Source of the DNA: Paragorgia papillata
Lineage: Eukaryota; Cnidaria; Anthozoa; Scleralcyonacea; Coralliidae
Direction: 5' to 3'
NCBI GenBank assembly: GCA_035771165.1
Contig: JAWNZC010000322.1
Coordinates: 3,185,501 to 3,249,500, forward strand
DNA length: 64,000 nucleotides
The notes beneath the pieces are model-generated. The model ran no database searches. It had not been told where the DNA came from and saw only the letters and a program-made list of their open reading frames with translations. Positions 1-7,474 of this stretch are shown here, piece by piece. Position 1 is the stretch's first letter. Every line of letters starts with the position of its first letter. The position numbers and the translations under genes were made by a program.

Positions 1-1
1 G

Positions 2-316
2 CATAAAATAGACCAACAATCTAAACAAACTGGTTGGTGGGCTTCTTCATATAGAGCATATTTTGACCTTAAAACAGATCTTTACCATGGAGATGTTAAT
101 ATAAGATCAAACAAACTTGCGGATTTGGAAACCCTAACCATGGGTAAAACATATTACGAAACAAAACCCCACCATATATTTTGCGAAGCCATTGCAACCA
201 TAATAAAGGGAACCAAAGTATCTTTACATTGTTATTCTGGTTCGGTTGGAGATGACTATACCTTTTTGTTTTTTGATGTGCGGGATGTTGAAATTAACCT
301 GCTTAAGATTAATTAA
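2..316 (+). CDS. Uncharacterised Polinton protein, C-terminal part (cut by window edge)
   Basis: The reading frame is open from base 2 to the stop at 316, about 104 residues, and no start in the AAATG context used by neighbouring genes is seen. The gene therefore probably begins left of the window. The visible part is mixed polar and hydrophobic with no membrane helix; it contains a WW pair near its start and a GDDYTFLFFDVRD stretch near its end. It ends 5 bases before the next gene, consistent with the same transcription unit. I do not recognise its family. It could be the tail of one of the Polinton genes missing from this window, but nothing in the sequence decides which. Confidence 0.6.
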   Translation, partial: HKIDQQSKQTGWWASSYRAYFDLKTDLYHGDVNIRSNKLADLETLTMGKTYYETKPHHIFCEAIATIIKGTKVSLHCYSGSVGDDYTFLFFDVRDVEINLLKIN

Positions 317-321
317 AATAA

Positions 322-534
322 ATGGACTCCAAAGAATTTCCAAAAGTTTTAACCAAATGTCAACATGAACACAAATGTGTTTTGGTTAAGGCTGTTCTTA
401 AAACAGCAACAGACAACTCCACAGAAGAAATATATTACAACACAAACCATAAAAATATCTGTAATTATTTACATCCCAATGAAGACCCAATAAAAATGCT
501 AACACGGATAGGTATATATGATACTGTTTTTTAA
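322..534 (+). CDS. Uncharacterised small Polinton protein (70 aa)
   Basis: This is a short ORF starting in the TAAAATAAATG context shared by most genes of the element, 5 bases after the preceding stop. The product is soluble-looking, with scattered cysteine and histidine residues (CQHEHKC near residue 13 and a later NHKNICNYLH) that could bind metal but do not form a recognisable finger. It is followed by about 95 bases of repetitive, non-coding DNA, so it may end a small transcription unit. No family is recognised; support comes from start context, spacing and strand. Confidence 0.55.
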   Translation: MDSKEFPKVLTKCQHEHKCVLVKAVLKTATDNSTEEIYYNTNHKNICNYLHPNEDPIKMLTRIGIYDTVF

Positions 535-629
535 ACTAGTTGGCTTTGCTGGTTAAACAAATTTAAACTAGTTGACTTTGCGGGTTAAACTAGTTGCTGA
601 ACAAATTTAAACAAATTTTAAACAAATAA
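535..629. repeat. Short imperfect direct repeats between genes
   Basis: Three copies of a unit built on AAACTAGTTG followed by CTTTGC and GGTTAAAC lie head to tail just before the next gene. Each contains the palindrome ACTAGT. They could be a protein-binding array or slippage product; no function can be assigned. Confidence 0.6.
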
Positions 630-1013
630 ATGGAAGCAGAACAAAGTAAAGCAAAGTCGAACGAAGTGAAACAAAGTGAAGAAAAACAAACTATTACAAA
701 AACCCCTCCACCTGTCCGCACCAAAAATCCAAAAAGAGTTGCCCAAGGAAAAAAACTGGCTGCAATAAGCAAGGCCGCAAAACTAAAGAAAAAACAACAG
801 TTGGAAACAATCCCAGAAGAAGCCGAAAAAATGTCCCCAACATCTTTAATAACATTTACTGGAACAATACTTGGAACTTGTTGTACACTTTTACTAACCT
901 ATATTGCATACAGTAATTGGGGAAAAAAGGATCCAGACTGTAAGGACCCTGGACCCGACAAAATTCCTAGGGTAAAAACAGTTTACAAAGACCTTTCCAA
1001 ATATGATCTTTAA
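630..1013 (+). CDS. Basic single-pass membrane protein of the Polinton (127 aa)
   Basis: The N-terminal two thirds is lysine-rich and charged (residues 1 to about 68), with a PKRVAQGKKLA core like the short basic proteins found in other animal Polintons. One membrane helix follows (about residues 70-92, ITFTGTILGTCCTLLLTYIAY). A short tail rich in K, D and P ends the protein. The start lies in an AAATAAATG context. Residues 5-17 carry a SKAKSNEVKQSEEK stretch whose DNA contains the CGAACGAAGTGAA micro-repeat found elsewhere in the element, so that part may be recently expanded. By topology a virion-membrane or genome-condensing role is possible, but this is inference. Confidence 0.7.
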   Translation: MEAEQSKAKSNEVKQSEEKQTITKTPPPVRTKNPKRVAQGKKLAAISKAAKLKKKQQLETIPEEAEKMSPTSLITFTGTILGTCCTLLLTYIAYSNWGKKDPDCKDPGPDKIPRVKTVYKDLSKYDL

Positions 1014-1024
1014 AATAAACAAAA

Positions 1025-1213
1025 ATGGGGTTAAAAAACTCAAAAGCTAAAAATTTAAAGCACAAAGTTGTTATTATTCCAGTTCAAATCCAAAAGGTAC
1101 AAAAAGAAGGAATGTTTTCCCCCCTTCCAATGACAATACGAATCCCACCCCCAAGAACAAAAAGGGACCATAGAAATTTTAAAAAACATTTTCAGTTAAT
1201 AGAGTATGGATGA
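1025..1213 (+). CDS. Small basic protein with N-myristoylation-type start (62 aa)
   Basis: The protein begins MGLKNSKAKNLKHK. Glycine at position 2, serine at position 6 and following lysines match the eukaryotic N-myristoyltransferase consensus plus a basic patch, a combination that targets proteins to membranes. The rest is basic and proline-rich, without a membrane helix. It lies 11 bases after the previous gene and is followed after 8 bases by a hairpin at 1,222. A second gene with the same type of start occurs at 10,741. The function is unknown; lipid anchoring on the inner face of a membrane is inferred from the motif alone. Confidence 0.65.
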   Translation: MGLKNSKAKNLKHKVVIIPVQIQKVQKEGMFSPLPMTIRIPPPRTKRDHRNFKKHFQLIEYG

Positions 1214-1221
1214 AAAGGAAA

Positions 1222-1243
1222 TCCTATCCATAACAGGATAGGA
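1222..1243. terminator. Intergenic hairpin, candidate transcript 3' end
   Basis: TCCTATCC and GGATAGGA form an 8-bp perfect stem with a 6-base loop. It lies 8 bases after the stop at 1,213 and before the next start at 1,260. It is one of eight such inverted repeats placed at gene-cluster ends in the element. Confidence 0.5.
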
Positions 1244-1259
1244 ATTCAATAAACAAAAT

Positions 1260-1463
1260 ATGATCGTTAACAGTTATGCAACCGAATGTGTTTTTAAAAG
1301 TAAAACCTGGTTTAACATTGGAAAACTTATATACCTTATTTCAGATGGGAGCTATGATGGATACAAACTCTGGTTGTTATATAGTAAATATGATCTAAAC
1401 TATGATGAAGACTATTGTTATCATATTTGGCCAATTTTTGGTGAAGACGAAGAAAGAAACTAA
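1260..1463 (+). CDS. Uncharacterised small protein upstream of capsid gene (67 aa)
   Basis: The ORF starts after an AAACAAAAT stretch. The product is rich in tyrosine and tryptophan and ends with an acidic tail (FGEDEERN). No signal peptide or clear membrane helix is seen. It lies between a hairpin (1,222-1,243) and the strong promoter-like motif of the capsid gene (1,465-1,491), so it may be its own unit. No family is recognised. Confidence 0.5.
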   Translation: MIVNSYATECVFKSKTWFNIGKLIYLISDGSYDGYKLWLLYSKYDLNYDEDYCYHIWPIFGEDEERN

Positions 1464-1464
1464 A

Positions 1465-1491
1465 CAAAATTTTGGGTATAATAAATGAATA
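1465..1491 (+). promoter_or_regulatory. Capsid-gene promoter-like motif fused to the start codon
   Basis: The 27 bases here are identical to 4,039-4,065. They read CAAAATTTTGGG, then TATAATAAATG, then AATA, with the ATG as the start codon of the capsid gene. The TAAATG ending resembles the late promoter/initiator of poxviruses. Identity between two otherwise unrelated genes supports a regulatory role. Confidence 0.7.
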
Positions 1492-2696
1492 CCGAAAGAG
1501 AAGTTGAACTAATTCCTGGTTATAACCGTTTACACAAAAGTACAATAACCGGAGAACGAGCCAGAAATGTAATTACTTTTAATCCTAATTCAGCTAATGA
1601 AGGAGAAGTAATTTACATTCATATTCCAAAACTTAAACCTGGAGCAACCTTAGTTCCTGACAAGATGTTTCTTCTGTTTGACTTTAAGAACAAAAATACC
1701 AAATCTTGGTTTAATAACAATCTTGCAAAACAGCTACAAGAACGACTGGAAGTCAGATTTGCAGGTGAAAAAGTTTACGACAACACAGGAGAAAGTCTTC
1801 TGGAAACATACAAGGACTTGTGGATAGACAAACACGAAAGAGCCAATATGATCGAAGATGGTGTTGCCACAGAAAACCAAAGAAAACTTATTTCAAAATC
1901 TGATGATGCCTCTTCCGACTCATATGCAGCTGTTTATGGAACAAAACAACGAATCCAGTTGGGTAAAATTTTAAAGGACCACGGATTGTATGCCTCCCAC
2001 AGCATGGCAAATGACTTACAATATATTATTACATTGCCAAAAGCCACCAATATTATGAAAGCCCAAAGTAGTCAATCTGTGGCTGGTTACTCACTTGAAA
2101 ATATCGAACTTGAGTACGAAACCATTACAAACTTTTCCCTAGTTCAGGAAATAGAATCTTCCTACCAAGTGGGTCGAGCCCTTTCCTTCGAACATGTAAC
2201 CCTGATGAAAACCTCACCATGGGCAAGAGCAACAACTCTAATTAATGAAACCATTAATTTGCCAAGAAAGAGCATGAAGGCTGTTGTAATGTTGTTTACA
2301 AAAGCTTCCAGAGATGGATCAGAAGAGTTTGTTTACCCAAACATTGAGAATGTAAAAATTACTATTGAAGGAGTTCCAAACAGTATTTACTCCCAAGGAA
2401 TTCCAAAACGGAGGTTGTTTGAAGAGGCTGAACGACTTTTCAGACAAACAAATTATCCCACCATCCAAGCTGAGGAGTTCTTCACAGAAGAGAAATTCGC
2501 GCTTGTTGTAGATCTTCGTTCGATCAATGACAACGATGTGTATGGAGATGGTACCAGGCTTTTAACAACCCAGTCCGGAATCATGTTGGAAATCCAGAAA
2601 AAGGCAACATCAGCTGACCTTAAATGCCATGTTTTCATTCTTTCGGATGGACTCCTAAAAGTCCAAGGAGGAGCATTCCAGAGTGTAAATTACTAA
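1485..2696 (+). CDS. Major capsid protein (double jelly-roll type), 403 aa
   Basis: This is the best candidate for the major capsid protein. It is the largest soluble protein in the structural cluster and lies directly before the packaging ATPase and penton-like gene, the order seen in many adintoviruses and Polintons. The sequence is beta-rich and resembles the animal Polinton proteins often annotated as F54H12.2-like: an early PxLKPGATLVPDKMFLLF strand region, the VRFAGEKVYDNTGES loop near residue 95, and a helical insert (about 105-140) leading into the second half. At 403 residues it is short compared with Polinton capsid proteins as I know them (roughly 500-650). The start is fixed by the TATAATAAATG motif. 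Assignment rests on context and overall look, not on a search. Confidence 0.75.
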   Translation: MNTEREVELIPGYNRLHKSTITGERARNVITFNPNSANEGEVIYIHIPKLKPGATLVPDKMFLLFDFKNKNTKSWFNNNLAKQLQERLEVRFAGEKVYDNTGESLLETYKDLWIDKHERANMIEDGVATENQRKLISKSDDASSDSYAAVYGTKQRIQLGKILKDHGLYASHSMANDLQYIITLPKATNIMKAQSSQSVAGYSLENIELEYETITNFSLVQEIESSYQVGRALSFEHVTLMKTSPWARATTLINETINLPRKSMKAVVMLFTKASRDGSEEFVYPNIENVKITIEGVPNSIYSQGIPKRRLFEEAERLFRQTNYPTIQAEEFFTEEKFALVVDLRSINDNDVYGDGTRLLTTQSGIMLEIQKKATSADLKCHVFILSDGLLKVQGGAFQSVNY

Positions 2697-2703
2697 AATA
2701 AAA

Positions 2704-3378
2704 ATGGAACCCTCGAACAAAGTGAGACCCTTGAACAAAGTGAGACCCTCGAACACCATTAAACCATTTAATATGATCATTGTTGGGATGACAAGTTGTG
2801 GGAAAACCCACTATTTGCTAAAAATGTTATCTGAAACCCCAAAACAGTTTGAGAATATATTTTTAATTTGTCCTACTTTTGAATGGAACAAAACATATCT
2901 TGAATGGGAACACCTCAATGACCCAAGATTTTTTGTTATTCCTTGCGACCAAGACGAGTCCGAAGATTTTTTAAAATATGTGGTGGACTACTGTAAAGGA
3001 AGACCAAGCCTAATTATTTTGGATGACTGTGCTTCAGGACAAACTGTTAAAAACAGGACCAGCGAACTGGTTAAACTTGGTTTTGGTGCTCGACATATGG
3101 ATATTAGTACAATAGTTGTTACCCAACAACTAAGCAGCATTGCGAAGCCATATCGGGAAAATATTTCCAAACTGGTTACATTTTATAACCCAAACAGAAA
3201 AGACATGCAGGTTATTTTAGATGACTATTTGGATATACCAAAAGAAGAAGAAAAAAAAATTAAAGAGATGTTGCGATCCCAAAAATATTCAAGACTAGAA
3301 ATTAACCTGATTTACCCATACCATCACCAAATTATTTTTGGGGATACAATAAATGAGGAACCTAAGAATTTTACTTAA
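2704..3378 (+). CDS. Genome-packaging ATPase (FtsK/HerA superfamily), 224 aa
   Basis: A Walker A motif GMTSCGKT lies at residues 28-35 and a Walker B motif PSLIILDDCA near residues 99-108. A VVTQQLSSI sensor-like segment follows, as in the A32-like packaging ATPases of Polintons and large DNA viruses. The enzyme would pump element DNA into preformed capsids. The start (ATAAAAATG) is 7 bases after the capsid stop and the end overlaps the next gene by 26 bases, so the three capsid-related genes probably share a transcript. The first 20 residues repeat (PSNKVRPLNKVRPSNTIKP) and are encoded by a tandem GAACAAAGTGAGACCC word, apparently a recent expansion outside the catalytic core. Confidence 0.92.
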   Translation: MEPSNKVRPLNKVRPSNTIKPFNMIIVGMTSCGKTHYLLKMLSETPKQFENIFLICPTFEWNKTYLEWEHLNDPRFFVIPCDQDESEDFLKYVVDYCKGRPSLIILDDCASGQTVKNRTSELVKLGFGARHMDISTIVVTQQLSSIAKPYRENISKLVTFYNPNRKDMQVILDDYLDIPKEEEKKIKEMLRSQKYSRLEINLIYPYHHQIIFGDTINEEPKNFT

Positions 3379-4000
3379 AAATGGGGAAACAACTGTTAAA
3401 TTTGAAGATCCTTTAATCATTGAAGACACTAAAATGTTAGTAAAAAATGCAACAGTGTTTTGGAACTTTAACAACATAACAAGTCCAACATATATTATGC
3501 ATGGAACAAAAAAAGTTAGTTTCAACAATGGTTACTGGACTGTTGGCATGGTTATGGAAAGATTAAAGGAAAACGAAATAAAATCTGAATTACTTCCTTT
3601 TAGCTGTAAAATTAAAATATTACCAACAGAAAATCTTTCCCTACTTAAACTTGGTCCTTTGCTAGGATTCCCAGAAACAACAATAATTAAAAAAGGAACA
3701 AACCAAGTCAGTCCAGAAACAGTTAACATAAATCTTGGAATGAGATTTGTATGCATAACTTGCAACATGATTGATGGAACAAAAACTTCATTTTCTGGAA
3801 AACGGGATAGAACAGCCGCAGTTCTCCCAATTACAACAAAACAAATATTGAAGGGGTCTGTTGAAAAGTTTGATAACATTAATTCTGTAGCCATGTTGGA
3901 CAATGGAATTTACAACGAACTTAAATTTAAAATTGATAATAATGTCGGCGACATTCTTCTTGAAATTTTTTTATGTCCAAATAATTTTGAAATTTCCTAA
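3353..4000 (+). CDS. Minor capsid (penton-like) protein, 215 aa
   Basis: This gene overlaps the end of the ATPase gene and starts in an ACAATAAATG context. Size, position and sequence style fit the single jelly-roll penton proteins of Polintons. It has many beta-strand-like segments, a GPLLGFPET segment in the middle (about residues 102-110) and a final LEIFLC strand like the closing strand of such folds. It would close the fivefold vertices of the capsid. No membrane helix is seen. A 28-bp palindrome follows 16 bases after the stop. Identification is by context and resemblance, so moderate confidence. Confidence 0.7.
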   Translation: MRNLRILLKNGETTVKFEDPLIIEDTKMLVKNATVFWNFNNITSPTYIMHGTKKVSFNNGYWTVGMVMERLKENEIKSELLPFSCKIKILPTENLSLLKLGPLLGFPETTIIKKGTNQVSPETVNINLGMRFVCITCNMIDGTKTSFSGKRDRTAAVLPITTKQILKGSVEKFDNINSVAMLDNGIYNELKFKIDNNVGDILLEIFLCPNNFEIS

Positions 4001-4016
4001 AAACAATAGTAATAAC

Positions 4017-4044
4017 ATTTTGTAGTTTTTAAAAACTACAAAAT
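4017..4044. terminator. Perfect 28-bp palindrome after the penton gene
   Basis: Two 14-bp arms (ATTTTGTAGTTTTT and its complement) meet without a spacer. The palindrome ends the capsid-ATPase-penton cluster and abuts the promoter-like motif of the next gene at 4,039. Confidence 0.55.
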
Positions 4045-4065
4045 TTTGGGTATAATAAATGAATA
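4039..4065 (+). promoter_or_regulatory. Second copy of the capsid-type promoter motif
   Basis: The sequence is identical over 27 bases to 1,465-1,491 and again includes the start codon, here of the 74-aa membrane protein. Its upstream edge overlaps the arm of the 4,017-4,044 palindrome, so the end of one unit and the start of the next are interlocked. Confidence 0.7.
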
Positions 4066-4283
4066 AGAACGAAGTTTTAAATGACTTGTATCAAGCAGCA
4101 TTAATTACAGTTGCAGCTGTTGGAACAAGCATGGTTTTTAAAAAGGTATTAGGTCAATCTCTAGCGGCACCAGCCAGTCTTAAAGAAACAGCCAAACTTG
4201 GAGTAGCTGTTTCCGTTGGGTTATTTTCAGTAAAAATGGCGCAAGAAAAAGGATACTTACCAAAAAATTTGGATCCAAAGTAA
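4059..4283 (+). CDS. Small membrane protein, two hydrophobic segments (74 aa)
   Basis: Two hydrophobic stretches (about residues 10-30, YQAALITVAAVGTSMVF, and 44-59, LGVAVSVGLFSVK) are separated by a small polar loop, and a charged tail follows. The N-terminus (NEVLNDLYQAA) resembles short membrane proteins in other animal Polintons. The gene uses the same strong promoter-like motif as the capsid gene, so the product may be abundant and made late, perhaps a virion membrane component. This is inference. Confidence 0.65.
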   Translation: MNKNEVLNDLYQAALITVAAVGTSMVFKKVLGQSLAAPASLKETAKLGVAVSVGLFSVKMAQEKGYLPKNLDPK

Positions 4284-4341
4284 GTTCAGCTTTTTTTAAA
4301 TCAAATAATTTTTAAGTCCTATTAAATAAAAGAGAGAGAGT

Positions 4342-4767
4342 ATGAGTGTATTATTTGAAAAATTGGAACAACCAATTACCTTAAAATTTAAACAAACCAA
4401 GTGCTTTGGATTAAAACCTAAAACATTCAATGGTAAACCAACAAATGGGTTTAAACTAACGGTCCAACTAAGCCAAGAAAACTGCGAAAAGGTTTTAACA
4501 GCCTGGAGTCAACTTAAACCAACCAAAGAAACACCATTTTTTGGAGATTTTGGTAATATTATATCTTTCAACATCAAAGAAGAGGTAAGCGAGGAAGACA
4601 AGACAGATTTCAAAGAACTGTGTTATGTTGATATGAAAGTGGAAATTAACCAGGTGTTTGTTAACACGAAAAAAGAAAGGTTTCCACAGTTCCAAATAGA
4701 ATTCCTGAAAAAGGTTAAGGAACCTCCACGAAAAAGACTCCAAACCTCAGGCGACTTGAGTGATTAG
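4342..4767 (+). CDS. Uncharacterised soluble protein (141 aa)
   Basis: The protein is mixed alpha/beta-looking without membrane helix or cysteine motif and has a basic tail (PPRKRLQ). The start follows an AAATAAAAGAGAGAGAGT leader, a departure from the usual AAATG context. Strand-like repeats and lysine content could fit a nucleic-acid-binding fold, but no motif proves it. A hairpin lies 12 bases after its stop. No family is recognised. Confidence 0.6.
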   Translation: MSVLFEKLEQPITLKFKQTKCFGLKPKTFNGKPTNGFKLTVQLSQENCEKVLTAWSQLKPTKETPFFGDFGNIISFNIKEEVSEEDKTDFKELCYVDMKVEINQVFVNTKKERFPQFQIEFLKKVKEPPRKRLQTSGDLSD

Positions 4768-4779
4768 ACAAAAATGTAC

Positions 4780-4799
4780 CCATATCCAAAAGGATATGG
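4780..4799. terminator. Intergenic hairpin with AAAA loop
   Basis: CCATATCC and GGATATGG pair perfectly across a 4-base loop, between the stop at 4,767 and the start at 4,815. Confidence 0.5.
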
Positions 4800-4814
4800 A
4801 AACACAATTAATAA

Positions 4815-5213
4815 ATGGCGTCAATGGTAGCAGGAGGATTGTTTAACGCAATTGCCTTTGCAGGTGCTGGATATTTGTTTCAATCATTTAACAAAAATGG
4901 TTTTGTCAAAGAGGCAAAAAGACATAATTTAGCAACAGAAGAACTCCAAAAAGCCCATGAAAAGTTTTTTGAAAAAGAAATTAAAAGGAAGGACAGACAA
5001 AGAGAATTACAGGATGAAATAAGGACTGCGGGGTACAATATGCAAGACACATCAAAAGCATTTAGTGAACTTCATAGAATTTTACAGAATATTCCAGTTG
5101 AACCAAAACTTGAGGATTTTTACCAACCAAGCGAAGAAATGGAAAAATACCAAATTATTGCTGTAACACTTTCTGGAACAGGTGCTGGATGGTTGTTGTC
5201 AAGATTTGTTTAA
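4815..5213 (+). CDS. Membrane protein with central coiled coil (132 aa)
   Basis: The N-terminus (residues 1-24, MVAGGLFNAIAFAGAGYLF) is hydrophobic. Residues 32-75 are a highly charged helical region (KRHNLATEELQKAHEKFFEK and RKDRQRELQDEIR) compatible with a coiled coil. A DFYQPSEEMEKY segment follows (about 102-113), and the C-terminus (115-132) is hydrophobic again. I recall similar proteins in cnidarian Polintons with the same DFY-P-SE element, which supports a conserved structural role, probably in a virion membrane. The start is in TTAATAAATG. The gene converges on a minus-strand gene, with a hairpin in the 96-base gap. Confidence 0.7.
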   Translation: MASMVAGGLFNAIAFAGAGYLFQSFNKNGFVKEAKRHNLATEELQKAHEKFFEKEIKRKDRQRELQDEIRTAGYNMQDTSKAFSELHRILQNIPVEPKLEDFYQPSEEMEKYQIIAVTLSGTGAGWLLSRFV

Positions 5214-5271
5214 CATTAAATAAAGGGTTTGGGTTTTCAGAAATGTTCATTTGTATGTTTTCTTCAAAAAA

Positions 5272-5298
5272 ATTTTGTAACTTTTTGGGTTACAAAAT
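5272..5298. terminator. Hairpin between convergent genes
   Basis: ATTTTGTAAC and GTTACAAAAT form a 10-bp stem with a 7-base loop in the gap between the plus-strand gene ending at 5,213 and the minus-strand gene ending at 5,310. It could act on transcripts from both sides. Confidence 0.6.
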
Positions 5299-5309
5299 AT
5301 TAAACCCGT

Positions 5310-5999
5310 TTATTCTTTTTGGAACTTTGATAACAAATACTTAAAAATTTGAAAATGTGTTTTAGGGAGTTCTTTAACACCTTCAAAATTTAAAATATAT
5401 TCTATTACTCCAAAAGATTTTTCTGGATTTTTAAATGGTGGTATTGTTAAAGTTTCTAAAAGATCTCTTTGACATATTGCAAGAATGGCATACAATACAT
5501 GTTTTTTCATGGGTCGCCTTGTAACCAAACCTTGTTCTTTAAGGGTTTCAAAAGATTCTTCAAAATATTCTATAAGTTTTAATACAACAAATTTTGGTTC
5601 TTTATAGGGTGGTATTGGTATGGGTGGTATTGGATTGTTGCATTCGCACAAATTAAAAAGACAAAAACAAGGTGGGTTTTTTGGGATGGGTGGTTCTTCT
5701 ACTACAATTTCTGGTAACATTTCTAGATACATTTTCTTTAAATTTTTGGCGTTAAGGCTGTCCACCACCACCCCTTTAGGCACCCCTTTAGGAAGTTTCC
5801 ATTCCCGATCCCAATCCACATAACCGGGTTTTAGCAATGCTGATCCTTCCACTCCACATTCTGGACAAAATTCATACCCATCCATTTCTTCCAGTCTTTG
5901 TTTACAACAACGGCTGGTATTAGGACCATTTTTATGTTTTTCCAAGAAAAGGTTTAAAGTTGGTGAAATTTTGATGTTAATATTTAACATTTGAGTCAT
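5310..5999 (-). CDS. Zinc-ribbon protein, possible transcription factor (229 aa)
   Basis: Residues 31-32 (CC) and 45-49 (CPECG) look like a zinc-ribbon knuckle pair. A second cysteine cluster (CFC...CEC) lies near residues 112-120, followed by a proline-rich linker. The C-terminal half is helical; its RRPMKKHVLYAILAICQRD stretch is reminiscent of the cyclin-like fold of TFIIB or of viral late transcription factors. I therefore suggest a transcription factor acting on the element's own promoters, but I cannot exclude a structural zinc protein. The start follows TATAATAAAAGG, 8 bases after the stop of the upstream minus-strand gene, so the two are probably co-transcribed. Confidence 0.65.
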   Translation of the reverse strand: MTQMLNINIKISPTLNLFLEKHKNGPNTSRCCKQRLEEMDGYEFCPECGVEGSALLKPGYVDWDREWKLPKGVPKGVVVDSLNAKNLKKMYLEMLPEIVVEEPPIPKNPPCFCLFNLCECNNPIPPIPIPPYKEPKFVVLKLIEYFEESFETLKEQGLVTRRPMKKHVLYAILAICQRDLLETLTIPPFKNPEKSFGVIEYILNFEGVKELPKTHFQIFKYLLSKFQKE

Positions 6000-6007
6000 T
6001 CCTTTTA

Positions 6008-7456
6008 TTATAATGATAAAATTTTAAAAATTAAAAAAACAAGTGTTATGGAAGCTCCAAAAACTTCTGGTAATCTGTCATTGTTTTTTGTTGTTATTTC
6101 AGGTGCAAAATTTCCTTCTTTGTATGTTTTTTTCCAAGTTTGGGCAAAGGATTTTTCAGGGGTCCCACTCCATTCGGCTCGCTCCGGCTTTGCCAAATAT
6201 TTTTGAAAGGTTGTATAAGGGGTTTTTACTTTGGCTTTGCCTTGGACCAAAGATTTTTTCTCTAAAGAAGGTTTGAAATTTAAATTTAAATTTTGGTTAA
6301 ATCCAAGCACCATTTTGTCAGTAGCCATGGTAAGAACATTGTTAAACCCAACCACAGGATTAACTAAAATTTTAAGATCGCTAGGGATTAAAATTAAACC
6401 AGGAGACACCGCAAAATTTAAAACAACATTGGTAGACTTTATTGCCTGCCTCATATTACTAATGCTTACAGTAATATCATCCTGTGCTATGGTATCTTCC
6501 ATTAACTTTTTAAACACCTCTTGTGTTTGTAAACTTTTAGCACCTTGTCCAACAATAACCCACCTTGTTTTTGCCTGGGCCCCCAACACACAGTAAACAA
6601 AAGATTCTAAGGATTGTTGAAATAGCTTTTGACCCAATGGTGTAAGACCATTGCTGTTTTTTGGAACAAAGTGTTTAAAATCATTGGGGTGTCTTTGGGA
6701 AGTGGATACAAGTTCCTCGTATGTGTTTACCCTTCCAAAACTTTTTTGCTCCAACTTTACATACCTAACTTCGTATCCAAGGTCCTTCATATCTTGTGTA
6801 AAATTTTCGGCACTTTGTGTAGAATTACTTATTTTCTGGATCCAAACATCATTAGGGTTATGTTGTAAAATTTTTACAATATCACTTGTAAGATATCTTT
6901 TAAGTTTGTTGGGATGCTTTAAAAATCTTCTCACCTGGAAAACATAATGATAATGGGCAATACTTGTTAAAAAAGAAGACCTAAACCTTTCAAAACCATT
7001 TTTAAAATGTTTGTTAGACACCCCACACAAATAACTTGCAACATAAGAAGCTGCAATGGCTGTAAAATATGGAATTGTAAGAAAGTCATTTAGGTCAGGA
7101 TTTCTTACCTTTGTGGGTTCTGAAAAAGTTGAGTCTATTGGGTCCAAGTCCAAAACAAAACTTTCCTTTTTGTTAACAAATAGTATAACTCTGTTTAGGT
7201 TCACTGAACATTCTGGTTGTTTTGAAAAACTCTGGACAGTTCCATGAATTCCCCAACCTTTTGGCCAATATAAATATTGTGTATAATTGTTGTTCCTTTT
7301 AAACTCATCACTTTCGGTGTCCAATAAAAATTCATTCTTTAAAAAAAATATCTTGCTCTCACTTCGTTCGGCTCCGCTTTGCTTCGCTTTCCCAAATTTA
7401 AACCTTGTTAGATCAGCATTTGGATAAGTTTTTAAAAACTCTGTCTTAAGGTTCAT
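6008..7456 (-). CDS. Large uncharacterised protein with C-terminal membrane anchor (482 aa)
   Basis: This long intact ORF starts in an AATAATAAATG context and diverges from the integrase gene across an 18-base gap. Most of it is soluble-looking. The last 20 residues (GASITLVFLIFKILSL) form a hydrophobic anchor, suggesting a tail-anchored protein. Two short patches (near residues 25-34, KQSGAERSES, and near 425-435, KPERAEWSGTP) are encoded by the GC-richer CGAACGAAGTGAG-type micro-repeat and look like tolerated insertions. I recognise no family. It could be a further capsid-associated or membrane-fusion-type protein, but nothing specific is seen. Confidence 0.7.
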   Translation of the reverse strand: MNLKTEFLKTYPNADLTRFKFGKAKQSGAERSESKIFFLKNEFLLDTESDEFKRNNNYTQYLYWPKGWGIHGTVQSFSKQPECSVNLNRVILFVNKKESFVLDLDPIDSTFSEPTKVRNPDLNDFLTIPYFTAIAASYVASYLCGVSNKHFKNGFERFRSSFLTSIAHYHYVFQVRRFLKHPNKLKRYLTSDIVKILQHNPNDVWIQKISNSTQSAENFTQDMKDLGYEVRYVKLEQKSFGRVNTYEELVSTSQRHPNDFKHFVPKNSNGLTPLGQKLFQQSLESFVYCVLGAQAKTRWVIVGQGAKSLQTQEVFKKLMEDTIAQDDITVSISNMRQAIKSTNVVLNFAVSPGLILIPSDLKILVNPVVGFNNVLTMATDKMVLGFNQNLNLNFKPSLEKKSLVQGKAKVKTPYTTFQKYLAKPERAEWSGTPEKSFAQTWKKTYKEGNFAPEITTKNNDRLPEVFGASITLVFLIFKILSL

Positions 7457-7474
7457 TTATTATTTAAATAAAAA

